Positions 8,335 to 17,174 are shown, counted from the first letter of the stretch. The stretch: 64,000 nucleotides of DNA from Lysobacterales bacterium (GCA_002722315.1 PBLG01000047.1:62001-126000), one strand, 5' to 3'. The notes: generated from the sequence alone by a model not told the origin. Made by a program: numbers and translations.

Positions 8335-9618
8335 ATGCATTCGCAACCCTCCGCATTCGGCGCCCTGCGCGACCCGCGCTGGTTGCGCGCCTTCGGCACC
8401 CACCTGCTGGAACATTTCCGACAGGATCGCTGCCTCGAGGCGGCCGGCGCCTTAAGCTACACCAGTTTGCTCGCCCTGGTGCCGCTGCTGGCGGTGATCC
8501 TGGGGGTGGTTTCGGCCTTCCCGGTATTCGACAAGGGCGTCGAACAGCTGCAGGATTTCATCTTCTCCAATTTCGTGCCGGCCGCCGGCGACATCGTTCG
8601 GGAGTACCTGGACCAGTTCATCGCCCGATCGGCCGGACTCACCGGCACCGGCACGATCTTCCTGGTCGTCACCGCGCTGATCCTGATGTCGACCATCGAG
8701 AAAACACTCAACCGGATCTGGCGCGTCGCGCACCTGCGCCGCCCGTCCAGCCGACTGATCGTTTACTGGGCCGTGCTCACGCTGGGCCCCATGCTGCTCG
8801 GCGCAAGCATCGCGCTGACCTCCTACCTGGCGGCACTGCCGCTGCTGGCGCCCGAGTTCGTGCGCGGCACGCTGCAGTGGCTGCTGCTTGTCGGAACGCC
8901 GTTCGTGGTCGCGATGCTGGCCTTCACCCTGATCTTCATGGTGGTGCCCAACCGCAACGTGAAATTCCACCACGCGCTGGCCGGCGCGGCATTCTCGGCG
9001 CTGGCGTTCGAGATTTCAAAGCGCGGTTTCGTGCTGTACGTCAGCAATTTCCCGACCTACGAAAAGCTCTACGGCGCGCTGGCCGCGGTGCCCATCTTCC
9101 TGGTCTGGATCTATGTCAGCTGGGTGGTCATACTGCTTGGGGCCAGCGTTGCCGCGGCCCTGACGACGTTCAACTATCGCCGCGCCGACTGGCGCTGGGA
9201 CTCTCGCCATTACCTGCTGCTGGCAATGCGCCTGATTTCTCATTTGTGGCGCGCCCAGGTCGCGGGCCGCGGCATGGACTCGGCGCAATTGCTGGAGCAG
9301 GAAGCGGCGGCGACCGACGGCGACCTGCAACTTCTGCTCGGGCGACTGGACAAGGCGAACATGGTCCACCAGGACGACGAGGGCGCCTGGCACCTGAGCG
9401 CGGACCTCGATGAGGTCACGCTGGCCGACCTCTACCGCTCGATGCCGCTGGTGATGCCGATCGGCGAGCTGGACGATTTTCCCGAAAAGCGCGAGATCGA
9501 CGCCGGGCTCAGGCGCGCATTGAACGAAATCGAGGACAATGCCGGTCCGTTGATGGAACGTCCGTTAAAATCCTTTCTCAATCCGAAACACGGCGCAAAT
9601 CGGCATTCTGCCGCTTGA
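8335..9618 (+). CDS. YihY/virulence factor BrkB family membrane protein
   Basis: About 427 aa. The N-terminal signature RCLEAAGALSYTSLLALVPL leads into six predicted membrane segments, with the conserved FNFP-like/PTYEKLYGALAAVPIFLVWIY block near residue 260. A cytosolic C-terminal region of about 130 aa resembles a winged-helix regulatory tail. The family was once called ribonuclease BN by mistake; its function is not settled. An in-frame ATG at 8278 shares bases with the divergent arsC ATG (the four bases CATG at 8277-8280 serve both), so I favour the next ATG at 8335, but the start is not firm. Confidence 0.82.
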   Translation: MHSQPSAFGALRDPRWLRAFGTHLLEHFRQDRCLEAAGALSYTSLLALVPLLAVILGVVSAFPVFDKGVEQLQDFIFSNFVPAAGDIVREYLDQFIARSAGLTGTGTIFLVVTALILMSTIEKTLNRIWRVAHLRRPSSRLIVYWAVLTLGPMLLGASIALTSYLAALPLLAPEFVRGTLQWLLLVGTPFVVAMLAFTLIFMVVPNRNVKFHHALAGAAFSALAFEISKRGFVLYVSNFPTYEKLYGALAAVPIFLVWIYVSWVVILLGASVAAALTTFNYRRADWRWDSRHYLLLAMRLISHLWRAQVAGRGMDSAQLLEQEAAATDGDLQLLLGRLDKANMVHQDDEGAWHLSADLDEVTLADLYRSMPLVMPIGELDDFPEKREIDAGLRRALNEIEDNAGPLMERPLKSFLNPKHGANRHSAA

Positions 9619-9639
9619 GCATTCTGCAGGAGTCATGCA

Positions 9640-10164
9640 TTGATCTCGTCCATTCGAAAATTCGCTTTCGCCGCAGTGCTCGCGACGTTCATTTCGGCCT
9701 GCGACGTTCAATCGGTCACGAGCGCCGATGAAGTCGAAGACGTTCCGTCGACTTCGAGCAGCGAGACCATCGACTTCTCATTGCCCATGCTGGGCGGCGA
9801 CACGGTACAGTTGAGCGACTGGCGCGGCCAGTGGGTGCTGGTCAACTACTGGGCCACCTGGTGCGCGCCCTGCCGCAAGGAAATTCCGGATTTTTCCGCG
9901 ATGCACGATGCGCGCGACGACATCACCGTGCTGGGGCTGGCGTACGAGGACACCGACGTCGAGGCCTTCGAGGGCTTCCTGGTCGACTACCCGGCCAGCT
10001 ACCCGATCCTGCTGGTCGACGTCTACGCCCCGCCCGAAGCGCTCGGTGCGCCACGCGCACTGCCCACGTCCTATCTCGTCAATCCGGCCGGGGAACTGGT
10101 TGAAACCTGGATCGGTCCCATCACGAGTGAGACCATTCAAGCCCGCGTCGACCAAGGTTCCTGA
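9640..10164 (+). CDS. TlpA-like thioredoxin-fold lipoprotein
   Basis: 174 aa starting at a TTG (9640) with GGAG seven bases upstream; the nearby ATG at 9635 runs into a stop after two codons. A lipoprotein signal ends at FISAC (Cys21). The thioredoxin domain has the redox motif WCAPC (in WATWCAPCRKEIPDF) and the cis-proline segment RALPTSYLVNPAG. TlpA/ResA-type proteins reduce disulfides in exported proteins, often during cytochrome c maturation, with electrons from a membrane thiol carrier. The partner here is unknown. The acylphosphatase gene begins 4 bp after its stop. Confidence 0.87.
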   Translation: MISSIRKFAFAAVLATFISACDVQSVTSADEVEDVPSTSSSETIDFSLPMLGGDTVQLSDWRGQWVLVNYWATWCAPCRKEIPDFSAMHDARDDITVLGLAYEDTDVEAFEGFLVDYPASYPILLVDVYAPPEALGAPRALPTSYLVNPAGELVETWIGPITSETIQARVDQGS

Positions 10165-10168
10165 ATTC

Positions 10169-10441
10169 ATGACGACTTGCCGAAAATTCCACGTTTCCGG
10201 AAAGGTCCAGGGCGTCTTCTTTCGCGACTCCACCCGGAAAAAGGCCGTGTCGCTGGATATCACCGGGTATGCGATCAACCTCGACGACGGCAGGGTCGAG
10301 GTGCTGGCCTGCGGTGACGAGCGGGCGCTGGCAGACCTCGAAAGCTGGCTGCACCAGGGCCCCGCCAGCGCCGAGGTCAGCCGGGTCGACCGCAGCGAAG
10401 CCGACGTCGATCATCCACCCGACGGCTTCAGCACGGGCTAA
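10169..10441 (+). CDS. acyP: Acylphosphatase
   Basis: 90 aa, the normal length for the family. Both catalytic residues are visible: the phosphate-binding loop GKVQGVFFRDSTRKKA contains the essential Arg, and GYAINLDDGRVEVLACG supplies the essential Asn. The fold hydrolyses acyl phosphates such as acetyl phosphate and 1,3-bisphosphoglycerate in the cytosol. It follows the TlpA-like gene closely and probably shares its transcript. It converges with the Ig-like protein gene, with a 13-bp gap. Confidence 0.93.
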   Translation: MTTCRKFHVSGKVQGVFFRDSTRKKAVSLDITGYAINLDDGRVEVLACGDERALADLESWLHQGPASAEVSRVDRSEADVDHPPDGFSTG

Positions 10442-10454
10442 AGAGTGCTTTCGT

Positions 10455-11126
10455 CTACTGACTTTCGCCAACTCGGAGCACTTCCACTCTCATGCTGGCC
10501 TGGCGACCGCCGTTGCGCGCGATGACAGTGGTCACACCGTTGCTGTGCGGGCGCAGGATGCCGTCATCGGAGACTGTCGCAATCGCCGAGTCGGCGCTTG
10601 TATAAACAGTACCCGTTGAAGAGGCGGTCAGGTCTCTGGAGACGCCGTCGCCGTATTCTCCGGTAACCCGGAGTTGGCGCCGGTCATTGATACCGTTCAG
10701 ATACACCTCGTCCGGTGATATTTCCAGTGAGCGCAAATTGGAAGGCGCTTCCACCATAACAATGACCGGATCGGTATTGGCGAAATTTCCGGACGCGTCC
10801 TCGCCGGTTGCCGAAAGCTCCAGCGCGCCGAGATGGTCGTCGGGAAGCTCGAGTTCGAACTCGAATGGGCCCTGCTCCAGCACACGCACACCGACCGGGG
10901 ACAGCAGCATGACCCGCCTGGCGTCGAATGACCCTGCCGCTTCTACGGTCACAGTAATGCTGCTCCCGGCCGCCACCGCTTTCCCGTCCTCGGGCGATGA
11001 AATCACCAGGCCGCCTTCGATCAATTCGGCTGCTGTCGAGGCCTGGCCGCTCGCCAGCGACGCGACCAACAGGCTCATGCTGCCGAACAGAAACAACCAG
11101 AAAACATTGATCTTGATCACTTGCAT
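10455..11126 (-). CDS. Secreted Ig-like (BIG-type) protein, stand-alone copy of the hydrolase C-terminus
   Basis: 223 aa with its own Sec signal peptide (MQVIKINVFWLFLFGS...ASG) and a strong ribosome site (AAAGGAAAAGGAG just before the ATG). From residue ~34 (AELIEGGLVISSPEDGKAV) to its end it parallels the last ~200 residues of the secreted hydrolase at 14010-16808: GELIEGGLAIASPANGQTV, VLEQGPFEFEL, GTVYTS, VSDDG and GVTTVI all align. The second half resembles a bacterial Ig-like group 2 domain. It lacks the hydrolase core and the terminal FRDSFEP tail, ending instead RVGESQ. It could be a deliberately separate binding module or the remnant of a second hydrolase gene after deletion. Confidence 0.8.
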   Translation of the reverse strand: MQVIKINVFWLFLFGSMSLLVASLASGQASTAAELIEGGLVISSPEDGKAVAAGSSITVTVEAAGSFDARRVMLLSPVGVRVLEQGPFEFELELPDDHLGALELSATGEDASGNFANTDPVIVMVEAPSNLRSLEISPDEVYLNGINDRRQLRVTGEYGDGVSRDLTASSTGTVYTSADSAIATVSDDGILRPHSNGVTTVIARNGGRQASMRVEVLRVGESQ

Positions 11127-11206
11127 CTCCTTTTCCTTTGCCTGCCAATCTTTTGGGCAACCCGGCCAAACGCGCAGCGCCCCTCTGGGCAGATTCGATC
11201 TAGACT

Positions 11207-12631
11207 TCAGTCCCGACGATTGCTATTACTATTGTCATCACTATCGTCGTCCTTCTTCTCCAGAATCAGCCTCGTGGACGGCTTCTCCCCTTCCGGCGTT
11301 ATGACGCCAAATCCAGTGGGTTTGAGGTTTAACTGCTCCCGCCATTGATCGCATTCGGTTGCATCCGGGACCGGAATTCCGGCGATCGGCATGCTGCGCT
11401 GGTGCTCGATTTGCTGTTGCAGGGCGGTCGAAATGATGTCCTGATGTGTAATTTCTCTTTTGACCAGCGTCAGCGATTTGCTGTTGACATCAAACATCCC
11501 AAGCTGCTTGTCGGCCTTGTCCAGACTGTCGCTGGACGTTTTCCCCCATAGAAAGGCAATGGCATTGTTGTGCCGGGTTGCGAACACGGGTGAAAATGCG
11601 TTCTCTGAATCATCCTTCGGGATATTCACCACAATCGGCGGCCACAGTTCAATACCAGAGGCACGGCGCGATCCAACCATTCTCTTACTCTGATTGGTTG
11701 TGTCAAACCCTCGTGATATGAACCTGGCATCGACCCAACTGACAAACGGCTGATTATCGTTGACTGTCAAATGAAGAAAACGGTTCGTCGAAGTATCTGA
11801 AAGAAGCACTTCTGGTTGTATCGAGCCTCCATCGGGATTGAAATAGGAGTAATAAACAAGGCGCTCCCGCAGGTTCCCATATCGCTCGGTCAACCATGCC
11901 AGGTGAAACGCTCCATCCGACTCAGTAGTGATGGTCATCTTATCGATTCTGTGATCCGACGAGGCCAGCAAGACCGGGTCACTCGCAATCAATTCATCTC
12001 CGCTTATATCCAGCCGGCGGTAGTAAATCGACTTGCCAGTGTTTGAAGCGACGCCAAGTACGGAATCGGCATGAATCAATTCAAACCTGGCCGCATCGAT
12101 CCTCAAATCGTGGCGGGCCATATCCCGAGATTCGTCAATAATGGCCAGACGCCACTCGACTTCGGGTTGATCCTTCTCGGGCACCCCCGATATCCTGGAC
12201 CCGAGCCGATACGTAGAAAACAATAGCGTTCGACCCCGAAACTCAACCCTCCGGAATCTCGAATAACGCGGCTCCAGCCCGACATACATGCAGCCATCTT
12301 CGAGCGGTAGATCGAAATTCGACGGCAACGACCCGCCGTTTTCGACCTCCACGCGGCCCATCAGCGCGCCGACCGGGTCCGGCCAGTCGGCTTCCGGCAG
12401 CACCCGGGCATGCGCTTCGCTACCGACACTGAACTCAAGGTTGATCCCGGTCAGATCCATTTCCGACAGCGCGGGCAACTCATCGTCGTCCACCCATTGC
12501 CGCTCGGCGACCGCGAACTTGCCGTAGTCGCGGCACCCGGCGAGCATTAGCAGGCCCGCGATCAAGGGCAGGAAGGCGAAGCGTTGGACTGTCGCAGAAA
12601 GCACATTTTCAGTCCTGACCATTATCGTCAT
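11207..12631 (-). CDS. Lipoprotein of unknown function, paralogue A
   Basis: 474 aa (or 471 aa from the ATG at 12622) with a lipoprotein signal ending LMLAGC. It is a full-length paralogue of its neighbour at 12609-13979. The first 75 mature residues are almost identical (FAVAERQWVDDDELPALSEM and on to SEAHARVLPEADWPDPVGAL), the middle diverges strongly, and a C-terminal block is conserved (CDQWREQLNLKPTGFGVITP). Repeated F-H-L-A-W and P-x-V-x-W-x-D-A-R-F motifs suggest a beta-propeller or similar all-beta fold. It then ends in an acidic Asp/Asn/Ser-rich tail. Its start lies inside the last codons of paralogue B, so translation is probably coupled. I do not recognise the family. Confidence 0.8.
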   Translation of the reverse strand: MTIMVRTENVLSATVQRFAFLPLIAGLLMLAGCRDYGKFAVAERQWVDDDELPALSEMDLTGINLEFSVGSEAHARVLPEADWPDPVGALMGRVEVENGGSLPSNFDLPLEDGCMYVGLEPRYSRFRRVEFRGRTLLFSTYRLGSRISGVPEKDQPEVEWRLAIIDESRDMARHDLRIDAARFELIHADSVLGVASNTGKSIYYRRLDISGDELIASDPVLLASSDHRIDKMTITTESDGAFHLAWLTERYGNLRERLVYYSYFNPDGGSIQPEVLLSDTSTNRFLHLTVNDNQPFVSWVDARFISRGFDTTNQSKRMVGSRRASGIELWPPIVVNIPKDDSENAFSPVFATRHNNAIAFLWGKTSSDSLDKADKQLGMFDVNSKSLTLVKREITHQDIISTALQQQIEHQRSMPIAGIPVPDATECDQWREQLNLKPTGFGVITPEGEKPSTRLILEKKDDDSDDNSNSNRRD

Positions 12632-13979
12632 TCTTTTCCGGGTCCAGCTTCATGAACTCTCGTTCGCCTTCCGGCGTCATGACGCCAAAGCCGGTTGGCT
12701 TGAGGTTCAACCGTTCCCGCCATTGATCGCATTCGGCTGGATCCGGGACCGGCAATCCGGCGATCGACATGTTGCGTTGGTGGTTTAGTTCTTGGCGATT
12801 GGCCTCTGCGGCAATGTTCTGAAACCGGTCCGTAGTTTTAGCAAGCTTGAGCGATCGACTTTCTAGATTCAGAAGGGCGAGTTGTAACGAGGTATCCCTC
12901 CAATTACCAGCCGAAGTCGTTCCCCAAGCAAAAAAAGCAATATCTCCATTTGGCGATGCCAGCCATGGCCGATGCGCATTGTCCGAATTATCTTTCGGGG
13001 TATTCAGCACGATCGGAGGCCAGTATTCATTATTCATTGCGTCAGCCGACCCAACCATTATTTTGCTTTTATTCGTCGTTTTAAATCCTCGCCATACAAA
13101 TCTGGCATCGGTCCAAATTACAAGCGGCTGACTATCATGTACCACTAAGCTGAGAAAGCTATTCACCGCTGAATCCGAAAGCAGAACCGCTGATTGCTCT
13201 GTGATGCCATCTTGACTAAAGTAGGCGTAATAAACAAACCGCTCTGGCATTGCTGCATATCGTTCGGTCAACCATGCCAGGTGAAACGCTCCATTGGGCT
13301 CTGGGGCAATCACCATCTTGTCAGCTCGCTGGCCCGAGTAGGCCAGCCGAACAGGTTCCTTCGCAGCCAGGGTATTGTCTCGGAAGTACAACTTCCGAAG
13401 GTGGATTGATCGATTTCTGGTTGAAATGATTCCAAATATAGAATCAGTTTGAACAATCTGGAACTGGAGCGAGTCAACTTGTAAATCGTAGCGCTTCATG
13501 CCCATCGACTCGTCAATGACGGCCAGACGGGGCTCGAATCGGACTCCATTTGTAGCTCCGCCCTCATTCTGACTAGAATTCTCCAGACTGACCAGATAGG
13601 TGACAAAGAGCAGCATCCGACCCTGAAATTCGACCCGCCTGAATCTCGAAAAACGCGGCTCCAGCCCGACGTAGATACAGCCGTCTTCAAGCGGAAGATC
13701 AAAATCCGCCGGCAACTCGCCGCCGTTTTCACGCTTTACGCGGTCCATCAGCGCGCCGACCGGGTCCGGCCAGTCGGCTTCCGGCAGCACGCGGGCATGC
13801 GCTTCGCTGCCGACGGCGAACTCCAGGTTGATCCCGGTCAGATCCATCTCCGACAGGGCGGGCAACTCATCGTTGTCCACCCATTGCCGCTCGGCGACCG
13901 CGAACTCGCCGTAATCCTTGCACGCCACCAGCGGCAGTGTCATCGCAAGCAGTGCCATAAATAGAAGCTGGTTACGCAT
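12609..13979 (-). CDS. Lipoprotein of unknown function, paralogue B
   Basis: 456 aa; the signal MRNQLLFMALLAMTLPLVAC has a lipobox at Cys20. AGGAG lies seven bases before the ATG. It is paralogous to the next gene over its full length, with the identical-looking N-terminal block (LPALSEMDLTGINLEF) and the C-terminal CDQWRERLNLKPTGFGVMTP block. The middle third is much more divergent and visibly less GC-rich than the flanking housekeeping genes, as expected for an accessory locus under diversifying change. It begins 30 bp after the stop of the secreted hydrolase gene, on the same strand, so the three genes look like one transcription unit. No function can be given from sequence. Confidence 0.82.
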   Translation of the reverse strand: MRNQLLFMALLAMTLPLVACKDYGEFAVAERQWVDNDELPALSEMDLTGINLEFAVGSEAHARVLPEADWPDPVGALMDRVKRENGGELPADFDLPLEDGCIYVGLEPRFSRFRRVEFQGRMLLFVTYLVSLENSSQNEGGATNGVRFEPRLAVIDESMGMKRYDLQVDSLQFQIVQTDSIFGIISTRNRSIHLRKLYFRDNTLAAKEPVRLAYSGQRADKMVIAPEPNGAFHLAWLTERYAAMPERFVYYAYFSQDGITEQSAVLLSDSAVNSFLSLVVHDSQPLVIWTDARFVWRGFKTTNKSKIMVGSADAMNNEYWPPIVLNTPKDNSDNAHRPWLASPNGDIAFFAWGTTSAGNWRDTSLQLALLNLESRSLKLAKTTDRFQNIAAEANRQELNHQRNMSIAGLPVPDPAECDQWRERLNLKPTGFGVMTPEGEREFMKLDPEKNDDNGQD

Positions 13980-14009
13980 TGTGCTGCTCCTGTCGGGTTT
14001 CTACCGCCG

Positions 14010-16808
14010 TCATGGCTCGAAGCTATCTCTGAACAACAGATCGCCTATGTTCAGCACTTCGACGCTGATACTGCTCTGCAGGCCGCCGTTGCTCACGATA
14101 ACGGTGGTCACGCCGTCCCGTCGGGGGCGCAGCATGCCGTCGTCGGAAACCGTGACGATCGTCGGATCGACGCTGGTGTAAACGGTGCCGGTCGAAGGAT
14201 CGGAAAGGTCTCTGAAGATCCCGTCGTCGTATTCGCCGGTTATCTGAAGGTTGCGCCGGTCGTCAAAGCCGTTCATAAATACCTCGTCCGGAGACGCATC
14301 GATAGCCACCAGACTGGCCGGGGCTTCGGCCATCGCGACCACCGGCTCGGTCGTGGCAAAATTCCCGGCCGCGTCCTCGCCGATCGCCGACACCGGCAGC
14401 GCACCGACATGACCGACCGGCACGATCAGTTCGAACTCGAACGGGCCTTGCTCCAGCACACTGACATCGAACTCCGACAGCAGCATGACGCGCTGCGCCT
14501 CGAATGGCGCGACCGGCTCGACGGTGACGCTGATGCTGCTCCCACCGAGCACGGTTTGTCCGTTTGCAGGCGAGGCAATCGCCAACCCGCCCTCGATCAA
14601 CTCGCCACCACGGGTATCAGCCATATTGAGCCGTGGCGACACGACGGTTGCCGAGCGGACGGAGCTTGGTGACGGGAAGAAGGCAAACTCTCCGGTTCCG
14701 ATTGCGTTGAGCAGATCTCCCCCACCACCAACTACACATTGAAACGTCTCCGGCGGATCAACAGGGCAAAAAAGCCGCTCTGAGTATTTCAGACTCCCTG
14801 TAACACGTGCGTGCAGGCTATCCAAACCATCGAAAACCGTGAACGTACCTGCCGGCAACCCGCCAATCTGACTGTTACGGCCAACCACAAGATCGTGCTG
14901 CAAGCCTTCAAAAAGATCGCCGGGGCCGGTAAGGAAATCCAGAATCCGGTAGACATCGCCGATCAGGCCCGGCGCGTCACGCAACGTCTCCGCCGCCCAT
15001 TGGGATCCGCCGACTCCGACCAGGGCATGCGAAAGCACCCGCGTATCGGGAATGGCCGCGAGTGCAGCGCTGCCGACGGCAAGATCGTCGATGGCGCCAC
15101 GGTTGATCGGCTTGCCGATCCGCTCGGCCGCCAGAATCAACAGAAACCGCTTGAGCGGCGACAGATTGTCCCGAAAGTCCACCAGCAGATTGGCAAGCGG
15201 AGAGCCCAGGTGTGGCGTATTCAGCGTATACAGGCGATGAATTGTCTTGTACGGAGCCGCCTGGGCCAGATAAACCCGGGCGAGATTACCACCCATGCTA
15301 TGGCCCGCATAGTCCGCCTGCGCGCCGATGATGTTGCGGGAAAAATTCGAAACACACTGATCAAACATCGGCTTTTGCGGCTCAAAGCGGTTCTCGGTAA
15401 ACGAACTCGCATTGGTCGGCCCATAGTCTCCAACCACTGCATTCAATCTGTCTAGACCTTGCAACCCCAATGTCCAAGTATTCGAATCTGACCACAACCC
15501 ATGCATCAAAACAAGATCCGGCCGCACGATCCCCAGCGAGGCGCCGCTGCAAGTGCGATCGGCGCCGCCGGCATTCTGGAAGCAGAACTGTAGCTGCAGT
15601 TGACGCGAAGGGCCATATTCGTTGGTAGGATCCAAGCCCTCCCTGAAGTAATTTTCCGGGGCAAAAAACTGCACTTGCCCGAACCAAGTGTTCTGATTAA
15701 GCTGGACCACGGGCACCGTAACGCTTTCGAGCCGGTCAAAACTGCCGATTTCACCCAGCCCGCCGTCGGCCGGCACTTCGGCATCAATCAGCGAAATCTC
15801 CATCTCGTCGCGCGGTTGGCTGGAGGTTGGTGCAAACCAGCTCCGAGTGACGCCGTCGGCCACGATGCTTTGGAAGAGGACCCCCCGGAATTCGCTCGGC
15901 TGATTGAGGTCCGGCAGGTTTGCGCGCCCCTCCACGCCGAATTCGCATAGCCGCGGCGGGTCTTGCGGATTTCCCGTTCCGGTGAACGTCCCGGGCTGCG
16001 GAAACAGCGCATTGCAGTAGTTGGCGAAGCTGACACAATCGTTGCTGCCGCGGCCAACTTGTCCACTCTCAGCCAACGCCGCCGGAATCAAGGCCGAAAG
16101 ATGAATTTTCTCTATCAACACCTGGGTGTCCATCAAGCCGTCCAGGCCATCCCGGACCTCGATTTCCACCTCAACCGGCCCACTCGGATCGACCGAAAAG
16201 CCGGTCGTACGCCATCCGCTCATCCACGCCGCCGGTTCACCAAGGCCGTATTCGGCCGGCAGTCTCGCCGGCGTGTCCGCATACAAATCAAACCCGGAAC
16301 CGCCCGCACGGCTGTTGGAGACCGGATACATCCGATCATCGCTGGAGGTAACTTCGACCAGCTTGCGTCTTCCGGCCGAATCCACAACATGAATACTGAA
16401 TACGTCGTCGAAACCCAGCTCCGAAAAATTCGGAATTTCTGTGGTGAACAGATTCCAGGTGACGAACAATAGCGAACGACCTTGTTCGGGCTCCAGGGTC
16501 AAGCGCAATTTTGCCTGGTCAGGCGTGTCTCCCGGGCTGCCGAACGCGGTGCCGGGTGCGGGACGCGAACTGGCCGCCTGGCCGGTACTGATCGCAAACA
16601 GCGGAGTATCGACCGGAGAACGCAGTGTTTTGTCCGGGTCGAGCGAGCCAAGCATCGCCGGATGTCCGGTGAAGGTCGCATCGATCACCCTGCCACCGGA
16701 TACCGGCACCGATCCATGGTCCACCTGCGTCGACTCCGGCAGGCGTCGCGTGTCATTCCGGAACCGGAACGCGCCGGATTCGGCAAGTCGGGATCGGGCC
16801 TCGATCAC
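14010..16808 (-). CDS. Large secreted lipase-like alpha/beta-hydrolase with Ig-like C-terminus, 5' end cut by a stop codon
   Basis: The uninterrupted frame from the GTG at 16808 encodes 932 aa. An alpha/beta-hydrolase domain sits at roughly residues 425-680: oxyanion segment VLMHGLW (~434), nucleophile elbow GHSMGG with Ser504, and likely acid/base residues in HDLVVG (~638) and SLHARV (~665). The N-terminal ~400 residues are all-beta-like with several cysteines. Residues ~730-925 form Ig-like modules, also found alone at 10455-11126. The protein ends LLFRDSFEP. The true start is almost certainly the ATG at 16916, where a signal peptide is encoded in the same frame, but a TAG at 16830-16832 separates it from the body. 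As read, the product would lack secretion, so this is a pseudogene, a recoded gene or a sequence error. Confidence 0.78.
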   Translation of the reverse strand: MIEARSRLAESGAFRFRNDTRRLPESTQVDHGSVPVSGGRVIDATFTGHPAMLGSLDPDKTLRSPVDTPLFAISTGQAASSRPAPGTAFGSPGDTPDQAKLRLTLEPEQGRSLLFVTWNLFTTEIPNFSELGFDDVFSIHVVDSAGRRKLVEVTSSDDRMYPVSNSRAGGSGFDLYADTPARLPAEYGLGEPAAWMSGWRTTGFSVDPSGPVEVEIEVRDGLDGLMDTQVLIEKIHLSALIPAALAESGQVGRGSNDCVSFANYCNALFPQPGTFTGTGNPQDPPRLCEFGVEGRANLPDLNQPSEFRGVLFQSIVADGVTRSWFAPTSSQPRDEMEISLIDAEVPADGGLGEIGSFDRLESVTVPVVQLNQNTWFGQVQFFAPENYFREGLDPTNEYGPSRQLQLQFCFQNAGGADRTCSGASLGIVRPDLVLMHGLWSDSNTWTLGLQGLDRLNAVVGDYGPTNASSFTENRFEPQKPMFDQCVSNFSRNIIGAQADYAGHSMGGNLARVYLAQAAPYKTIHRLYTLNTPHLGSPLANLLVDFRDNLSPLKRFLLILAAERIGKPINRGAIDDLAVGSAALAAIPDTRVLSHALVGVGGSQWAAETLRDAPGLIGDVYRILDFLTGPGDLFEGLQHDLVVGRNSQIGGLPAGTFTVFDGLDSLHARVTGSLKYSERLFCPVDPPETFQCVVGGGGDLLNAIGTGEFAFFPSPSSVRSATVVSPRLNMADTRGGELIEGGLAIASPANGQTVLGGSSISVTVEPVAPFEAQRVMLLSEFDVSVLEQGPFEFELIVPVGHVGALPVSAIGEDAAGNFATTEPVVAMAEAPASLVAIDASPDEVFMNGFDDRRNLQITGEYDDGIFRDLSDPSTGTVYTSVDPTIVTVSDDGMLRPRRDGVTTVIVSNGGLQSSISVEVLNIGDLLFRDSFEP

Positions 16809-16829
16809 GGTTTGCGACCCAGGTCCAGC

Positions 16830-16916
16830 CTAACGCGGCATCTCGCCGCCAGTCGTTGATGCAAACGCCGAATTAACAAATACAAACAGAATGAAACAAA
16901 CAGAACATCTCTTCAT
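16830..16916 (-). other. Detached signal peptide in frame with the downstream hydrolase, ended by TAG
   Basis: GGAGG with an eight-base spacer precedes the ATG at 16916. The 28 codons read MKRCSVCFILFVFVNSAFA, then STTGGEMPR and TAG. The first 19 residues are a textbook Sec signal with an AFA cleavage site. Directly after TAG the same frame continues AGPGSQTVIEARSRLAESG into the hydrolase body with no other interruption for 2.8 kb. I checked the frame codon by codon on the minus strand. Confidence 0.85.
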
Positions 16917-17084
16917 AGCCAACGCCTCCAATACGCTTTCAGCTCCCCAAAGCTTCAATACGACCGGGCAAGGCAAGTTCGAAAGCAGCAGCCACGCAAC
17001 CCCCCGGTCGCATTTTCAGAATAGCCATTCAATCGACCACTGTCAAATGCGAACCGGAAGCAACTGGAAAGTTGAATGAACGTG

Positions 17085-17122
17085 CAAAAAGAAAAGCGCC
17101 GGCGAAGTTCTCCGCCGGCGCT
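17085..17122 (-). terminator. Intrinsic terminator after the DUF4785 gene
   Basis: Arms 17095-17104 and 17113-17122 form a perfect 10-bp GC-rich stem (AGCGCCGGCG) with an 8-nt loop. On the minus strand it is followed by TTTTCTTTTT. It lies about 50 bp beyond the stop of the DUF4785 gene and would end the hydrolase-DUF4785 transcript. Confidence 0.85.
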
Positions 17123-17174
17123 TTCGCTTGTCATGCCGCCGGTTGGTAACCGGCGATCACGCGCTACTCACCGA

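Noticed and set aside
9635-9643. ATG at 9635 as start of the TlpA-like gene
   Set aside because: It is out of frame and meets a stop after two codons; the TTG at 9640 has the ribosome site at proper spacing and leads into the lipoprotein signal.
10455-16916. Type VI secretion lipase effector with immunity lipoproteins
   Set aside because: The enzyme has a Sec signal peptide and no VgrG, PAAR or other T6SS gene is in the window. Only the general enzyme-plus-protective-lipoprotein idea is kept.
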